Shown here in pieces: positions 25,138 through 33,793 of a DNA stretch of 59,015 nucleotides; the first letter of the stretch is position 1; each line of letters opens with the position of its first letter. Below the pieces are notes generated by a model. The model was not told the origin of the DNA, made no database searches, and saw only the letters and a program-made list of their open reading frames with translations. The DNA is from Candidatus Glassbacteria bacterium (GTDB lineage Bacteria > Gemmatimonadota > Glassbacteria > GWA2-58-10), in NCBI GenBank assembly GCA_019456185.1, contig VRUH01000021.1:1-59015 (forward strand), given 5' to 3'. Position numbers and translations under genes: made by a program.

Positions 25138-25505
25138 GACCGCAGCTCCGGGAACGGACAGCCAAGGACGCGAGGAAGATCGTACTTCCTTGCCGCCTTG
25201 GCGGTGATCCAGTAGTAGGCGCCGCCGTGACCGTCCTTGCGGATGTAGCCGCCGTCGATCAGGAAGCGGAGCACGGCCTGGCTGATGTGCTCGAGGGCTT
25301 CGTCCACTTCGACCACGCGCCGGTTGAGCAGCCACCCGCGGACTTCCTCGGGGCCGCACCAGTTGTCCTTGGTGAACACGCGGATTCGCCGGCCCTGGGC
25401 GTCGGTGGTGTACTCGTGTCCGAGCCTCGCCCGGAAAAGGGCCATGGCCGCCTTGGCCCGGCGACTGAACCTCCGGGTTCGGTCGTGGTAGGATTTGCGT
25501 CGCAT
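25134..25505 (-). CDS. Hypothetical winged-helix-like protein
   Basis: 123 aa from the ATG at 25505 with AGGAGAA upstream. The pattern VVEVDEALEHISQAVLRFLI...GGYIRKDGHGGAYYWIT resembles a small winged-helix fold ending in a beta wing. The basic N-terminus (RRKSYHDRTRRFSRRAK) would suit DNA contact. This is the first gene of the leftward run to parB, so a regulatory role is possible. No named family was recognised. Confidence 0.6.
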   Translation of the reverse strand: MRRKSYHDRTRRFSRRAKAAMALFRARLGHEYTTDAQGRRIRVFTKDNWCGPEEVRGWLLNRRVVEVDEALEHISQAVLRFLIDGGYIRKDGHGGAYYWITAKAARKYDLPRVLGCPFPELRS

Positions 25506-25975
25506 TGGGGTTCTCCTGTGCAAGGGGAAATGAGCAGTAATAACATAGCATATGAACAAACAAAGTACAGTTAATAATCAATTTATTGCTCTGCTGTACT
25601 CATATGTACAGACATAAACTGATTCGTATACAGAATTGTTTACAAAAAGGAATTTGATAGATTGGTCAAAGAAAGGTGCGCCACGACCAACAAGGGGGTT
25701 AAATCGACTGTTGTTGCAGTGGTGAAGGACCGGCGACAGCACGGGCAGGTCCCGGCATGCAGATGGATCAGGTGACAACCTGCAGGGGGAGGTGAGCCGT
25801 TAGCATGACAGTGCTGGAGTTAGCGGTCCTCATCGGTTTTATCCTCATCTTGTTTTCAAACCAACCTCGTGGAAACCACCAGTCGGCGCGAAACCGGCCT
25901 TGATATTGCCACAATCTTGAGTCGCGATGTGCCACTACCGTGATATCATCCGGCCATCAATACAGGGGGCTGGCA
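25506..25975. other. Divergent intergenic region
   Basis: 470 bases between the leftward parB run and the rightward exported-protease run. The left part (25540-25660) is AT-rich and probably carries the promoter of the leftward genes. The right part contains a small possible peptide gene (25805-25903). No operator or RNA could be assigned. Confidence 0.4.
25805..25903 (+). CDS. Possible 32-residue membrane peptide
   Basis: ATG preceded by GGGGGAGGTGAG, about 11 bases upstream. The peptide has one hydrophobic stretch (VLELAVLIGFILILF) followed by a short polar tail ending NRP. Small single-span peptides are common at stress or toxin loci, but nothing proves this one is translated. It precedes the exported-protease run by 72 bases. 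Confidence 0.3.
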   Translation: MTVLELAVLIGFILILFSNQPRGNHQSARNRP

Positions 25976-27556
25976 ATGAAGAAGAGTCTCCAAGCACTAT
26001 CCCTAGCCGTTGCCATATGCTTCGGGCTGGCCGCCGCGTGGGCCGATACCTCCAGTGATAGCCCTGATCAACTCGATGCGGCCCTCAAGCAAGCCGACCA
26101 ACTGATCAAGATCGAGAGACTCGACGAGGCCCTTGCCGTCCTCAAGACCATCGATACCGAAAAACCTAAGGCTTCGGCCAGGATCGACACTCGCCTCGGC
26201 AACATCTATCTCCGCCTCGACAGGCCCGCAAAGGCCCTGGAGCTTTTCGAGCATGCCGTCTTCTCGACTATGGAGGATGCCGACGCTTACCTTGGGTTAT
26301 CCCAGGCCAATCTGGCTCTCGGCAGTCTCGTCCAGGCCCGCCACCACGCCCGGACCGCTCTCAGGACCAACCCCGACCTGATCGATGCCCATCTGGTCCT
26401 CGCCAAGGCGGACGACCGGAGCGGGCAGGTTTCCAAGGCCCGGGAACGGTTTGCCGGTCTCATGCGCGACCAGCCGGACAGTGAGTCCGTCATCGTCGCC
26501 TACGCCCTGTTCCTCTCCCACAGAGACGATGTCAATGCGGCAACCGGGCTGCTGTCGCGGTTCCTCGACCGGCACCCCTTTGCCGCCGAAGCGGGCGACC
26601 TTCTGGGCCAGATGTACTGGCAGCAGGATCGGAAAACCGAGGCGCTTCGATTCCGGGCCAATGCCGCCAGGGCGTTCAGGGCGAAGGGCAACGACTTCCG
26701 CGCCGAGGCGATCATCTCCTGGCTCGAGTCCAACGACCCCACCGGCAATTACTCCGGCCAAGTAGAGCCTCAGAACCCTCCTGAGCCCCCGCCGCTGAAG
26801 GAGCCCAAGCCTTCCGCCGCCCCGGTCCCAGGGGTCGAGAACGCCGAACTTCCGGATGTCCCCCGCCCGGTAAAGGTTCTCAAACGCCCCGATCCATTGC
26901 CCCTATCCCCGGGAGTCAAGATCAGCATGGGCAGCGGCTTCATCGTGGACGGTGGCCGGTACGTGATTACCAACCGCCATGTGATCGAGAACACCGGCAA
27001 GATCGCCGTTAGGAGCGGAACCGGGGAGGTCAGGACTGTCCGGGTGGCGAGGGTGTCTTCTGATGATGATCTTGCCGTCCTCGAACTGTCCCAGGCCTTC
27101 CCGGATAACTACGCCATCCCCTTTACTCGCATGGCCGATGCCAATACAGGCCGGACGGCGGTCGTCATGGGCTTCCCGATGGCGAGCATGCTGGGGGGGC
27201 AACGACCCTCCTTGACCGAAGGGATCGTCAGCAAGGCCAGTGGCATGCGCGACGACCCAAACACCTTCCTGATCACCTCGAAGATGAACCGGGGCAACAG
27301 CGGCGGTCCCGTCTTTGACCGGCAGGGGAACCTCATCGGAGTGGCCGTCGCCAAACTCGATGCGACGAAGGTCTACGAGAAACTGGGGCATCTGCCGGAG
27401 GACGTGAACATCGCCATCAAGGCCAGCCGGGTCCTCTATTTCCTGAAGCGCCCGACGAGTATGGGGAACCAATCATCAGGGACCGAGGTCAGCCTTGAAG
27501 AACTGTATCAGGCCATGATGGCCAAGGTCGTCCTGGTCGCGGCGGAGGCAAAATGA
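25976..27556 (+). CDS. Exported TPR protein with a trypsin-like protease domain
   Basis: 526 aa. The ATG at 25976 (AGGGGG upstream) begins a clear signal peptide (MKKSLQALSLAVAICFGLAA). Residues about 25-245 are TPR-like helical repeats (LDEALAVLKTI, RPAKALELFEHAV). A Pro-rich linker leads to a chymotrypsin-fold domain from about residue 320. The triad is visible: His335 in ITNRHVI, Asp365 in DDDLAVLEL, Ser442 in GNSGGPV. There is no PDZ domain, unlike DegP. Overlapping the next gene by four bases, it opens the run of exported proteins and could act as an initiating protease for the caspase-like proteins downstream (inference). Confidence 0.88.
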   Translation: MKKSLQALSLAVAICFGLAAAWADTSSDSPDQLDAALKQADQLIKIERLDEALAVLKTIDTEKPKASARIDTRLGNIYLRLDRPAKALELFEHAVFSTMEDADAYLGLSQANLALGSLVQARHHARTALRTNPDLIDAHLVLAKADDRSGQVSKARERFAGLMRDQPDSESVIVAYALFLSHRDDVNAATGLLSRFLDRHPFAAEAGDLLGQMYWQQDRKTEALRFRANAARAFRAKGNDFRAEAIISWLESNDPTGNYSGQVEPQNPPEPPPLKEPKPSAAPVPGVENAELPDVPRPVKVLKRPDPLPLSPGVKISMGSGFIVDGGRYVITNRHVIENTGKIAVRSGTGEVRTVRVARVSSDDDLAVLELSQAFPDNYAIPFTRMADANTGRTAVVMGFPMASMLGGQRPSLTEGIVSKASGMRDDPNTFLITSKMNRGNSGGPVFDRQGNLIGVAVAKLDATKVYEKLGHLPEDVNIAIKASRVLYFLKRPTSMGNQSSGTEVSLEELYQAMMAKVVLVAAEAK

Positions 27557-28368
27557 ACCGGTTCATCTTGCCGCTTGTCGTCATGGCGACCCTGGTGTCG
27601 GTGGATGCGTATGCCGAATGGGTTCAGGGCCGTGGCGAGTGGTTGTTCGGGCCGGATACTACCGAGAACGAAGCCTGCGAGTACGCGGAACAGAAAGCCC
27701 GCAAGGACGCCATCCGGAAGGTTACCGGGGAACACCTTTCGACTGAGGACATGATGGTCTGTAGCGACCGGGGTGACGAAGCCTCGTGTAAGCTCAACCA
27801 GATGACCTGGAGCACGATCGATGGTGCGATTCTCGATATTCGGTCCTCCAATCGTCAAACTGTCCAGGCCCTTGATGGGTACAATAAATGTGTCATCACC
27901 TTGGAAGCCGATGTTGGCGTTGCCGCCGGTCGTCCCGATCCCGGCTTCGATATGACCGTAGAGTTGAACGAAAGAACTTTCCGCAGCGGGGAACCGCTGG
28001 TGATCACCATCGAACCAACACGGCCCATGTACATCAGCGTCTTCCAATGGCTCCCCTACGAAGAGGCGGACCATCAAGTTCAACGGATATTCCCTAACTC
28101 GTTCGACAGGAACAGTCGCTTTACCAAGCGGGGAACCATCCCGACAAAGGGAGAAAACACGGGCTACGACCTGAAAGTTACTTTCCCCGAAGCGAATAAG
28201 GTGAAAGGCAACCTCGTTGACGAGTACCTCATGGTGGTCGGTACGCGGAAAGCCTTTGTTTTCAGGGAGACCTATACACTTGAGGAATTCAACGCCCGTC
28301 TCTTGGAGATACCCAGACAGGACCGCCGCGATGTCAGAAGGGCCTACTACGTGGTGAGGCCGAAATGA
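27553..28368 (+). CDS. Exported DUF4384-type protein
   Basis: 271 aa with a signal peptide (MNRFILPLVVMATLVSVDAYA). Residues about 25-135 (ACEYAEQKARKDAIRKVTGE) resemble the FlgT-N/LPP20-like fold, with paired Cys. Residues about 140-265 (RSGEPLVITIEPTRPMYISV...RIFPN) resemble DUF4384, a beta-rich domain often linked to bacterial caspase and protease genes. ATGA overlaps on both sides show tight co-translation. The role is unknown, perhaps ligand or partner binding. Confidence 0.75.
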   Translation: MNRFILPLVVMATLVSVDAYAEWVQGRGEWLFGPDTTENEACEYAEQKARKDAIRKVTGEHLSTEDMMVCSDRGDEASCKLNQMTWSTIDGAILDIRSSNRQTVQALDGYNKCVITLEADVGVAAGRPDPGFDMTVELNERTFRSGEPLVITIEPTRPMYISVFQWLPYEEADHQVQRIFPNSFDRNSRFTKRGTIPTKGENTGYDLKVTFPEANKVKGNLVDEYLMVVGTRKAFVFRETYTLEEFNARLLEIPRQDRRDVRRAYYVVRPK

Positions 28369-29792
28369 AGAAGGGGGGCGTCATCCCCCTGGTTGTGGCG
28401 GGGCTCCTCGCGGGGTGCGCGGGGCCGTCCTACATCGACGAGGGGAAGGAAGAGTCCTCTGCGGCCAACCCGTTCAGCAAGGTCTTTTTCCGCGTCCACG
28501 ACGCCTACAACGACGACCCGCCCGACTGTGTCGCGGTGATGCCGTTCACGACGCCCGAGGACGGGGCCTCACAGGCAGAGGACATTAACCTTGATCAGAC
28601 GGAGACCGTGCGCCGGGCGCTGTATGCCCACCTATCCCCCCAGGGAAAGAGGGATGTGGAAATTCCCCGGATCGATTTCGTGCTGGGCCGGATGTCGGAT
28701 ACGGAGAAAAACGACTTCGGCTTGGTCGGGAAGAACCTCAACTGCGGTACCCTGGTTGTCGGGGAGGTCACCGAATACGGCTCCAGCTTCTTCGGGATTT
28801 ATTCCAGGGTGGCCGTGGGGGCCGAACTGAAGATGATCAGGGCCGACGACGGAAGCCTCTTGTGGGAGGGCCGACATGTGGCGGCAAGCCACGGTGGCGA
28901 TGTTCCGTTGTCTCCCATCGGTTTGGCCATGGGAATCGTCAAGGCGGCCTCCAACCTCAACGAGGAACAGATCTTCAGGGTGATCGACGACCTTGCCCGC
29001 CGCCTCGTCAAGACCATCCCGGACAACCGCATCGCCGTTCTCGAAGAACCCCTGTCGCCGATGCTGGTGGCCGTTCGCCGGGAACCCAAGGATGCCACGA
29101 CTGCTCAGGACCTCCTCGCGGCCCTGGAGGACCAGCCATTCGACGAGCGAAAATCGGTCTTGATCGAGGCCATCGAAGGGGGGCGGTTCGGCGACGACGG
29201 AACCAGGAAGCTCCACGAGGCCTTGATCGAACTGGCCCCGAGCGAAGCCGAGAGCCATGCTCGATACGCCCGTTATCTGGTGGACCAGGGTGATTATGAC
29301 GGAGCTATCAAGTACACGGACCGGACCCTGGAACTGAACGACCGGGATCACGGGACGCATTTCCTGAAGGCCCGGATACTGGTCAAGCTCGATGATCTGG
29401 ACGGAGCCGATTCGTCGATCGTCCGGGCGGTGGCCCTGGATGACGGCAATGCCGACTACTTCAACGGCCTTGGCTACGTGAACTCGCTCAGGGGGAACTC
29501 CGACCGCGCCCTGGCGGCCTACCGGATGTCGCTGGATCGCGACCCGGTAAACGGTTTCGCCTACTACAATACCGGCGTGACCCTGTTCAACCTGGGGAAT
29601 CTCGAAGAGGCCGCAAGTGCCTTCTATGGCGCTGGCCTCTCCTACCTCAAGAGCGGCGACTACGGCCAGACGGAGAAAGCCGTCGTGGATTTGAAGGACC
29701 TTGCCTCCCAGGGGATCGATCTCGACGATGAGATCAAGATCCTGGAAGAGGCGCTGAAAGCACTGACGAAGGGAGAAGGTGAAGATGTATAG
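28365..29792 (+). CDS. Lipoprotein with GNA1162-like and TPR domains
   Basis: 475 aa. The signal peptide ends in a lipobox (GLLAGC, Cys near residue 18). Residues about 45-210 resemble the GNA1162/DUF799 fold (CVAVMPFTTPED, LVVGEVTEYGSSFFGIYSRV), typical of outer-membrane lipoproteins. Residues about 265-470 are TPR repeats (YDGAIKYTDRTLELNDRDHG, DRALAAYRMSLDRDPVNGFA). Likely a periplasm-facing scaffold. It overlaps the preceding gene by four bases and the next by eight. Confidence 0.78.
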   Translation: MKKGGVIPLVVAGLLAGCAGPSYIDEGKEESSAANPFSKVFFRVHDAYNDDPPDCVAVMPFTTPEDGASQAEDINLDQTETVRRALYAHLSPQGKRDVEIPRIDFVLGRMSDTEKNDFGLVGKNLNCGTLVVGEVTEYGSSFFGIYSRVAVGAELKMIRADDGSLLWEGRHVAASHGGDVPLSPIGLAMGIVKAASNLNEEQIFRVIDDLARRLVKTIPDNRIAVLEEPLSPMLVAVRREPKDATTAQDLLAALEDQPFDERKSVLIEAIEGGRFGDDGTRKLHEALIELAPSEAESHARYARYLVDQGDYDGAIKYTDRTLELNDRDHGTHFLKARILVKLDDLDGADSSIVRAVALDDGNADYFNGLGYVNSLRGNSDRALAAYRMSLDRDPVNGFAYYNTGVTLFNLGNLEEAASAFYGAGLSYLKSGDYGQTEKAVVDLKDLASQGIDLDDEIKILEEALKALTKGEGEDV

Positions 29793-30423
29793 GTTTGAAC
29801 TGTTGACGAAGCCCGGTGTCGTGATCGGAACGCTGTTGATGGCCGTGGGGTTTATCGGCGGCTGCGCGACCCCAGAACCGGGCTCCCCCGCTGCCGTCTA
29901 CGAGGAGCAGGAGAAGAAGGAGGAGGCGCGAATCGAAGCGGTGGAAGAGACCGTCGATGAACTTCCCGACTGGTACACCAACCTGCCAACGGACCCCCAC
30001 AGCGTCTATTCCGCCGGAACCGCGACCTCTCCCGACCTGCAACTGGCCATGGACAAGGGCACGTTGAACGCCAAACGTTCCCTCGCCGATCGGATCAACG
30101 GCCTGATCAGCAGCAAGATGAAGACCTTCATGGCTGAGGTGGGAGCCGGTGAGGACACCGAGGTGGTGACGGAAGTCGAACGGGTGACCACCAACCTGAT
30201 CACCGAGGTCAATGTCTCCGGATATTCCCAGGCCAAAGCCAAGGTTCTGTCTCAAGGGAAGCAGTACCGGGCATACATTCTTCTCCAATATCCCATCGGC
30301 AAGGCGAACCGTATCCTCGTCGATCAGGTCAAGAAGAACCGGATTCTCGAAGGCAAGCTTCGGGCCTCGAAGGCGTTCCAGGAACTGGAGGAAGAGATCA
30401 AGAGAGCCCGACAGACACAATGA
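29785..30423 (+). CDS. LPP20-family lipoprotein
   Basis: 212 aa from the ATG at 29785; a GTG two codons earlier overlaps the ribosome binding site GGAGAAGG and was rejected. Lipobox FIGGC. Residues 50-170 fit the LPP20 family pattern: LPDWYTNLPTDPHSVYSAG, then AMDKGTLNAKRSLADRING and YSQAKAKVL. The C-terminus is a charged helix. Co-translated with the lipoprotein upstream. Probably an envelope structural partner of the module. Confidence 0.82.
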   Translation: MYRFELLTKPGVVIGTLLMAVGFIGGCATPEPGSPAAVYEEQEKKEEARIEAVEETVDELPDWYTNLPTDPHSVYSAGTATSPDLQLAMDKGTLNAKRSLADRINGLISSKMKTFMAEVGAGEDTEVVTEVERVTTNLITEVNVSGYSQAKAKVLSQGKQYRAYILLQYPIGKANRILVDQVKKNRILEGKLRASKAFQELEEEIKRARQTQ

Positions 30424-30440
30424 CGCTCGGGGGCCGTATC

Positions 30441-30917
30441 ATGATGAAACGTCCATTCACATGGCTGATAGCGGCCAGCGCAGTCGTTTTCATCCTGAGT
30501 GACGCGACGCCGGTCAGCGCGGAGACCAAATGGCTGATCTCGCCGGAGGAAGCGGACATGATCCGTCCGGCAACGGAGGACTTCAAGGAACCCGCTGCCG
30601 CTGTCGAGGGGCCGGGGCCGCTCATCGTCGTCAAGAACCCGAAGGCGCTCCAGCGGGTCCAGTCCCCGGTTGACATCTTCGTGTCCTTCGAGCCGGGCAA
30701 GAGCGGAAAGCCTCCGGCCATGAAGACGCTCACGGTCACATTGATCGGATTGTTCGACTTCGACATCACCGACCGGGTCCGGGAATACATCAAGGGCACC
30801 ACACTGGATGTCGAACAGGCGAACCTGGCGACCGGAAGCCATTACCTTCGCATGGCGATCAAGGATATCGAGGGCAATCCCAATGAGCGGGACGTGGTGG
30901 TGGTGGTAGAGAAGTGA
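30441..30917 (+). CDS. Exported small beta-rich protein
   Basis: 158 aa from the ATG at 30441 (GGGGG upstream); an ATG at 30420 overlapping the previous stop is also possible. Signal peptide MMKRPFTWLIAASAVVFIL. The mature part (PGPLIVVKNPKALQRVQSPV...LRMAIKDIEGN) looks like a single Ig-like or carbohydrate-binding-like beta domain. No named family was recognised. It is the fifth gene in the overlapping run from 25976. Confidence 0.7.
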   Translation: MMKRPFTWLIAASAVVFILSDATPVSAETKWLISPEEADMIRPATEDFKEPAAAVEGPGPLIVVKNPKALQRVQSPVDIFVSFEPGKSGKPPAMKTLTVTLIGLFDFDITDRVREYIKGTTLDVEQANLATGSHYLRMAIKDIEGNPNERDVVVVVEK

Positions 30918-30952
30918 GGAACGGTGGCGAGCGAGAAATAATTTGGAGTACC

Positions 30953-31471
30953 ATGGAGAAAAAGCAATCTTGGGAAGACCAGGAACGCAAGTCGGACGAA
31001 AAAGCGTTTCAGCGGCTTGAGGAAACAGTGCCACTTTGGCGGCGTGAGCGGATCGAATGGCTTGACCGGGCATTTCGACACCTCACCATTGCTCATTTTG
31101 GTGGTTTGGCTTCTATGCTTGCTTTCGCGGGGGCAATGTTTCCTCTGCACCCGTCGGTGTTTGTCTTGGTACCAATTGCGGCGTTCGGTTTCGGCATAGT
31201 TGCTGGCGCAGGGTTGCTGTTTCTTCGATGGCATTTAGCATCCGTTCAAGAACGCAGTCATCGCGATCAGATCGATATAGCTTACGACGATGAAACGATG
31301 TCCTTCTCCTTGCCGCCGAGAAACATCCTTGAAATAGTTCAGCCACCAAGCGAGAAGCACCTCAAACTGACCGCCGTGTTTCTTTGGGTCATGTTTATCT
31401 TGCTTATTGCCGGTTTTGTTGTGGGAGCATTTGGTTTTTTGATGTCTATTTCATACGAAGCTGCCAGTTGA
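30953..31471 (+). CDS. Three-span membrane protein
   Basis: 172 aa from the ATG at 30953 (TGGAG upstream); a GTG at 30914 overlapping the preceding stop is the alternative. The N-terminus is a charged helix (WEDQERKSDEKAFQRLEE), followed by hydrophobic segments around FGGLASMLAFAGAMFP and FVLVPIAAFGFGIVAGAGL, a polar loop, and LKLTAVFLWVMFILLIAGF. No named family was recognised. A membrane-perturbing effector or a tether for the exported proteins is possible but unproven. Confidence 0.65.
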   Translation: MEKKQSWEDQERKSDEKAFQRLEETVPLWRRERIEWLDRAFRHLTIAHFGGLASMLAFAGAMFPLHPSVFVLVPIAAFGFGIVAGAGLLFLRWHLASVQERSHRDQIDIAYDDETMSFSLPPRNILEIVQPPSEKHLKLTAVFLWVMFILLIAGFVVGAFGFLMSISYEAAS

Positions 31472-31784
31472 ACTCGAAAGCCTGGGATATTACATATGAG
31501 TACTTATTATCGGAGTATTCTTGACATCCATCGCCGATGGGCGAGAAATGCCATGAGGAACCTATTCTTCACCGATAATTCGCTTTAGGGGGCGGGGGAA
31601 TGACTATTTTCAAGACAATGACCTCACGTCCAAAGTGCGATCTATCACCATGAGGTACTTCGGGCGAGAGCAGATACCACAGATCGTCGTCGGTACTGGG
31701 GGATAACCGCGAATAGACACTTGCCGCCGGTTGTGCGAACATGATCACCGTCGTCTTGTAGGTGGCAGGGCTGCTGGACGAACC
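31472..31784. other. Gap before the first caspase gene
   Basis: 313 bases without a convincing gene. It may hold a promoter for the caspase block. The 20 bases before the next ATG contain GGCAGGG and GAACC, echoed by GGCAGGCGAACC in front of two later genes (33794 and 36766), which suggests those starts were copied with their leader by duplication. Confidence 0.4.
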
Positions 31785-33782
31785 ATGGCATCGCATCGGC
31801 ATATTCGGTTGGCGTTGGGGTTGGCGGCTGTCTTGTTGGTGGCGGCGGTTGGTGGGTGCTTAAAACCTCTTTGGTCACCAGCCGGTCCAATCAAACCCTC
31901 CAATTTATCAGATCGGTTGCTATGCCAATCCGCTCTGATCTCTAATTCTTCGCGGCTTGATTGGAGTTCACATTATGCAAATGCCCCCTATGCCCAAGAA
32001 GCAAAGCGCCGGGGGCTGACCCTCCAGCAATGCGCCTCCTTGACGGGGCGGAGCACCCAGGTCGCTACATCAACCGGCTCCAGCAGTTATTCCAGTTTGT
32101 CTGATAAGGGGCTTTGCTATTTTGCTCTGACCTCCTCATCAAAGCCGCTTGCCTGGAACAGGATCAACCCTAATTTTGCAAATGAAGCGAAACGCCGGGG
32201 ACTGACCCTTCAGCAATGCGCCTCCCTGATGGGGCGCAGCACCCAGGTTGCCACATCCACCGGCTCCAGCCAGTATTCCAGTTGGCCCGATAAAAGGCTT
32301 TGCTTGGTTTCCACTGGCTACGTTTCCACTGGCTACCATTCAGGACCACTTGCCTGGGAAACTCTCCCTACTTATTTCTCTCATGTCCAAGAAGCAAAGA
32401 GCCGGGGGTTGACCGTTCGGAGATGCGCCAAATTAACAGGGCGGCCCTTTGAGGAGGCCTCCAACTCTACCAGTGTATTAACCAGTTGGAATGACGAGAG
32501 GCTTTGTTGGGTTGTCATAACCACCTCAGCGAAGCCACTTGCCTGGGACCGGATCAGCCTCCCAGTAAGTGCAGAATATGTCCAAGAAGCTAAGCGCCGT
32601 GGCCTGACCCTTCAGCGATGTGCCAAGTTGACGGGGCGGAGCACCCAGGTTGCAACCCCTCAACCAACCCAACCCGCCTACCCACCTCCAACGCCCTCTA
32701 TCGCCGCCGCCAAGCCCAAAGACACCACCCCACCGGTAATCGACATCGCGTCTTCGATTGCCGCCCAGACAGACAGCCCGACTGTACGAGGGCGGGTTTC
32801 GGATACCAATCGGGTGGCACAGGTAATCGTTGAAGGAACTGCCGTCGATCTGGGATCAGACGGAAGCTTCACCTTCTCCCGCTACGTCCCCGTTGGAGGA
32901 ACGACGGTTCGGATCGAAGCGATAGACGAATGGGGCAACCGTTCCGAACGCACCATCAAGATCAGCCGCGCCGTAGTCCAGGTCACAGACACCATCTCCT
33001 TCCCCCGTCTGGACCCCACCACCATCTCTGGCAGGCCCAACCAGAACGCCCTGGCGCTGATCATCGGGGTCGAGGACTACGAGGATGCCCCACCCGCCAA
33101 GTACGCCGACAACGACGCCCAGGTGTTCAGCGACTACGCTCGGCGGGCCTTGGGGGTGCCCCAGAACAACATCAAACTGTTGACCAATGAAGGTGCTGCC
33201 CTGACTGATGTGAGACTGAGTTTGAAACGATGGCTTCGCCGCAGGATCGAAGCCGACGTCGATGTGTATGTCTTCTTCGCTGGGCATGGGCTGGCTTCGC
33301 CTGATGGGGAGAACTTGTACCTGCTCCCTTATGACGGTGCGCCTAGTTATCTTGATGATACTGCCCTTCTCCGCTCAGAGTTGTTTGAGGTGATCAGCGA
33401 GGCCAAGCCCAGATCAGCAACTTTCTTCATGGACACCTGCTACAGCGGCCTGAGCAGGGGGGAGGAGATGCTCATGGCCAGCGCCCGCCCGATAGTAATC
33501 TCGCCGAAGAACCAGAGCATCCCAACCGGCTTCACGGTCTTCTCCGCCGCCAGCGGCCAGCAGATATCCAGCGGGCTGGACGAGGCCGAGCATGGGCTGT
33601 TCAGCTACTACCTGATGAAGGGGATGGAAGGTCCGGCAGATTCCAACGAGGACCACCGTATCACCGCTGGGGAACTCCATGCCTATGTCCGTGGTAACGT
33701 CCAGCAGCAGGCGATCCGGCTGGGCCGGGATCAGACGCCGGAGATGGTGGGGGATGCTGAGAGGGTGTTGGTGGCATGGTAG
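31785..33782 (+). CDS. Lipoprotein with Cys-pair repeats, Ig-like domain and caspase-like domain (1)
   Basis: 665 aa from the ATG at 31785. Signal peptide with lipobox (VAAVGGC). Four ~60-residue repeats follow, each with two Cys and the pattern LC...LAW...EAKRRGLT-x-Q-x-CA. A Pro-rich linker leads to an Ig-like beta domain (residues about 320-395, PPVIDIASSIAAQTDSPTVR). The C14 caspase domain starts near 420 (NALALIIGVEDYEDAP) with catalytic His501 (FAGHG) and Cys552 (DTCYSG). An EF-hand-like loop DSNEDHRITAGEL is near the C-terminus. Likely outer-membrane anchored and facing the periplasm. The stop is 11 bases before the next start. Confidence 0.85.
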   Translation: MASHRHIRLALGLAAVLLVAAVGGCLKPLWSPAGPIKPSNLSDRLLCQSALISNSSRLDWSSHYANAPYAQEAKRRGLTLQQCASLTGRSTQVATSTGSSSYSSLSDKGLCYFALTSSSKPLAWNRINPNFANEAKRRGLTLQQCASLMGRSTQVATSTGSSQYSSWPDKRLCLVSTGYVSTGYHSGPLAWETLPTYFSHVQEAKSRGLTVRRCAKLTGRPFEEASNSTSVLTSWNDERLCWVVITTSAKPLAWDRISLPVSAEYVQEAKRRGLTLQRCAKLTGRSTQVATPQPTQPAYPPPTPSIAAAKPKDTTPPVIDIASSIAAQTDSPTVRGRVSDTNRVAQVIVEGTAVDLGSDGSFTFSRYVPVGGTTVRIEAIDEWGNRSERTIKISRAVVQVTDTISFPRLDPTTISGRPNQNALALIIGVEDYEDAPPAKYADNDAQVFSDYARRALGVPQNNIKLLTNEGAALTDVRLSLKRWLRRRIEADVDVYVFFAGHGLASPDGENLYLLPYDGAPSYLDDTALLRSELFEVISEAKPRSATFFMDTCYSGLSRGEEMLMASARPIVISPKNQSIPTGFTVFSAASGQQISSGLDEAEHGLFSYYLMKGMEGPADSNEDHRITAGELHAYVRGNVQQQAIRLGRDQTPEMVGDAERVLVAW

Positions 33783-33793
33783 GCAGGCGAACC

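Noticed and set aside
33776-33793. Earlier ATG for caspase gene (2) overlapping the previous stop
   Set aside because: The leader GGCAGGCGAACC followed by ATG is shared with 36766 and puts the start at 33794, directly before the signal peptide.
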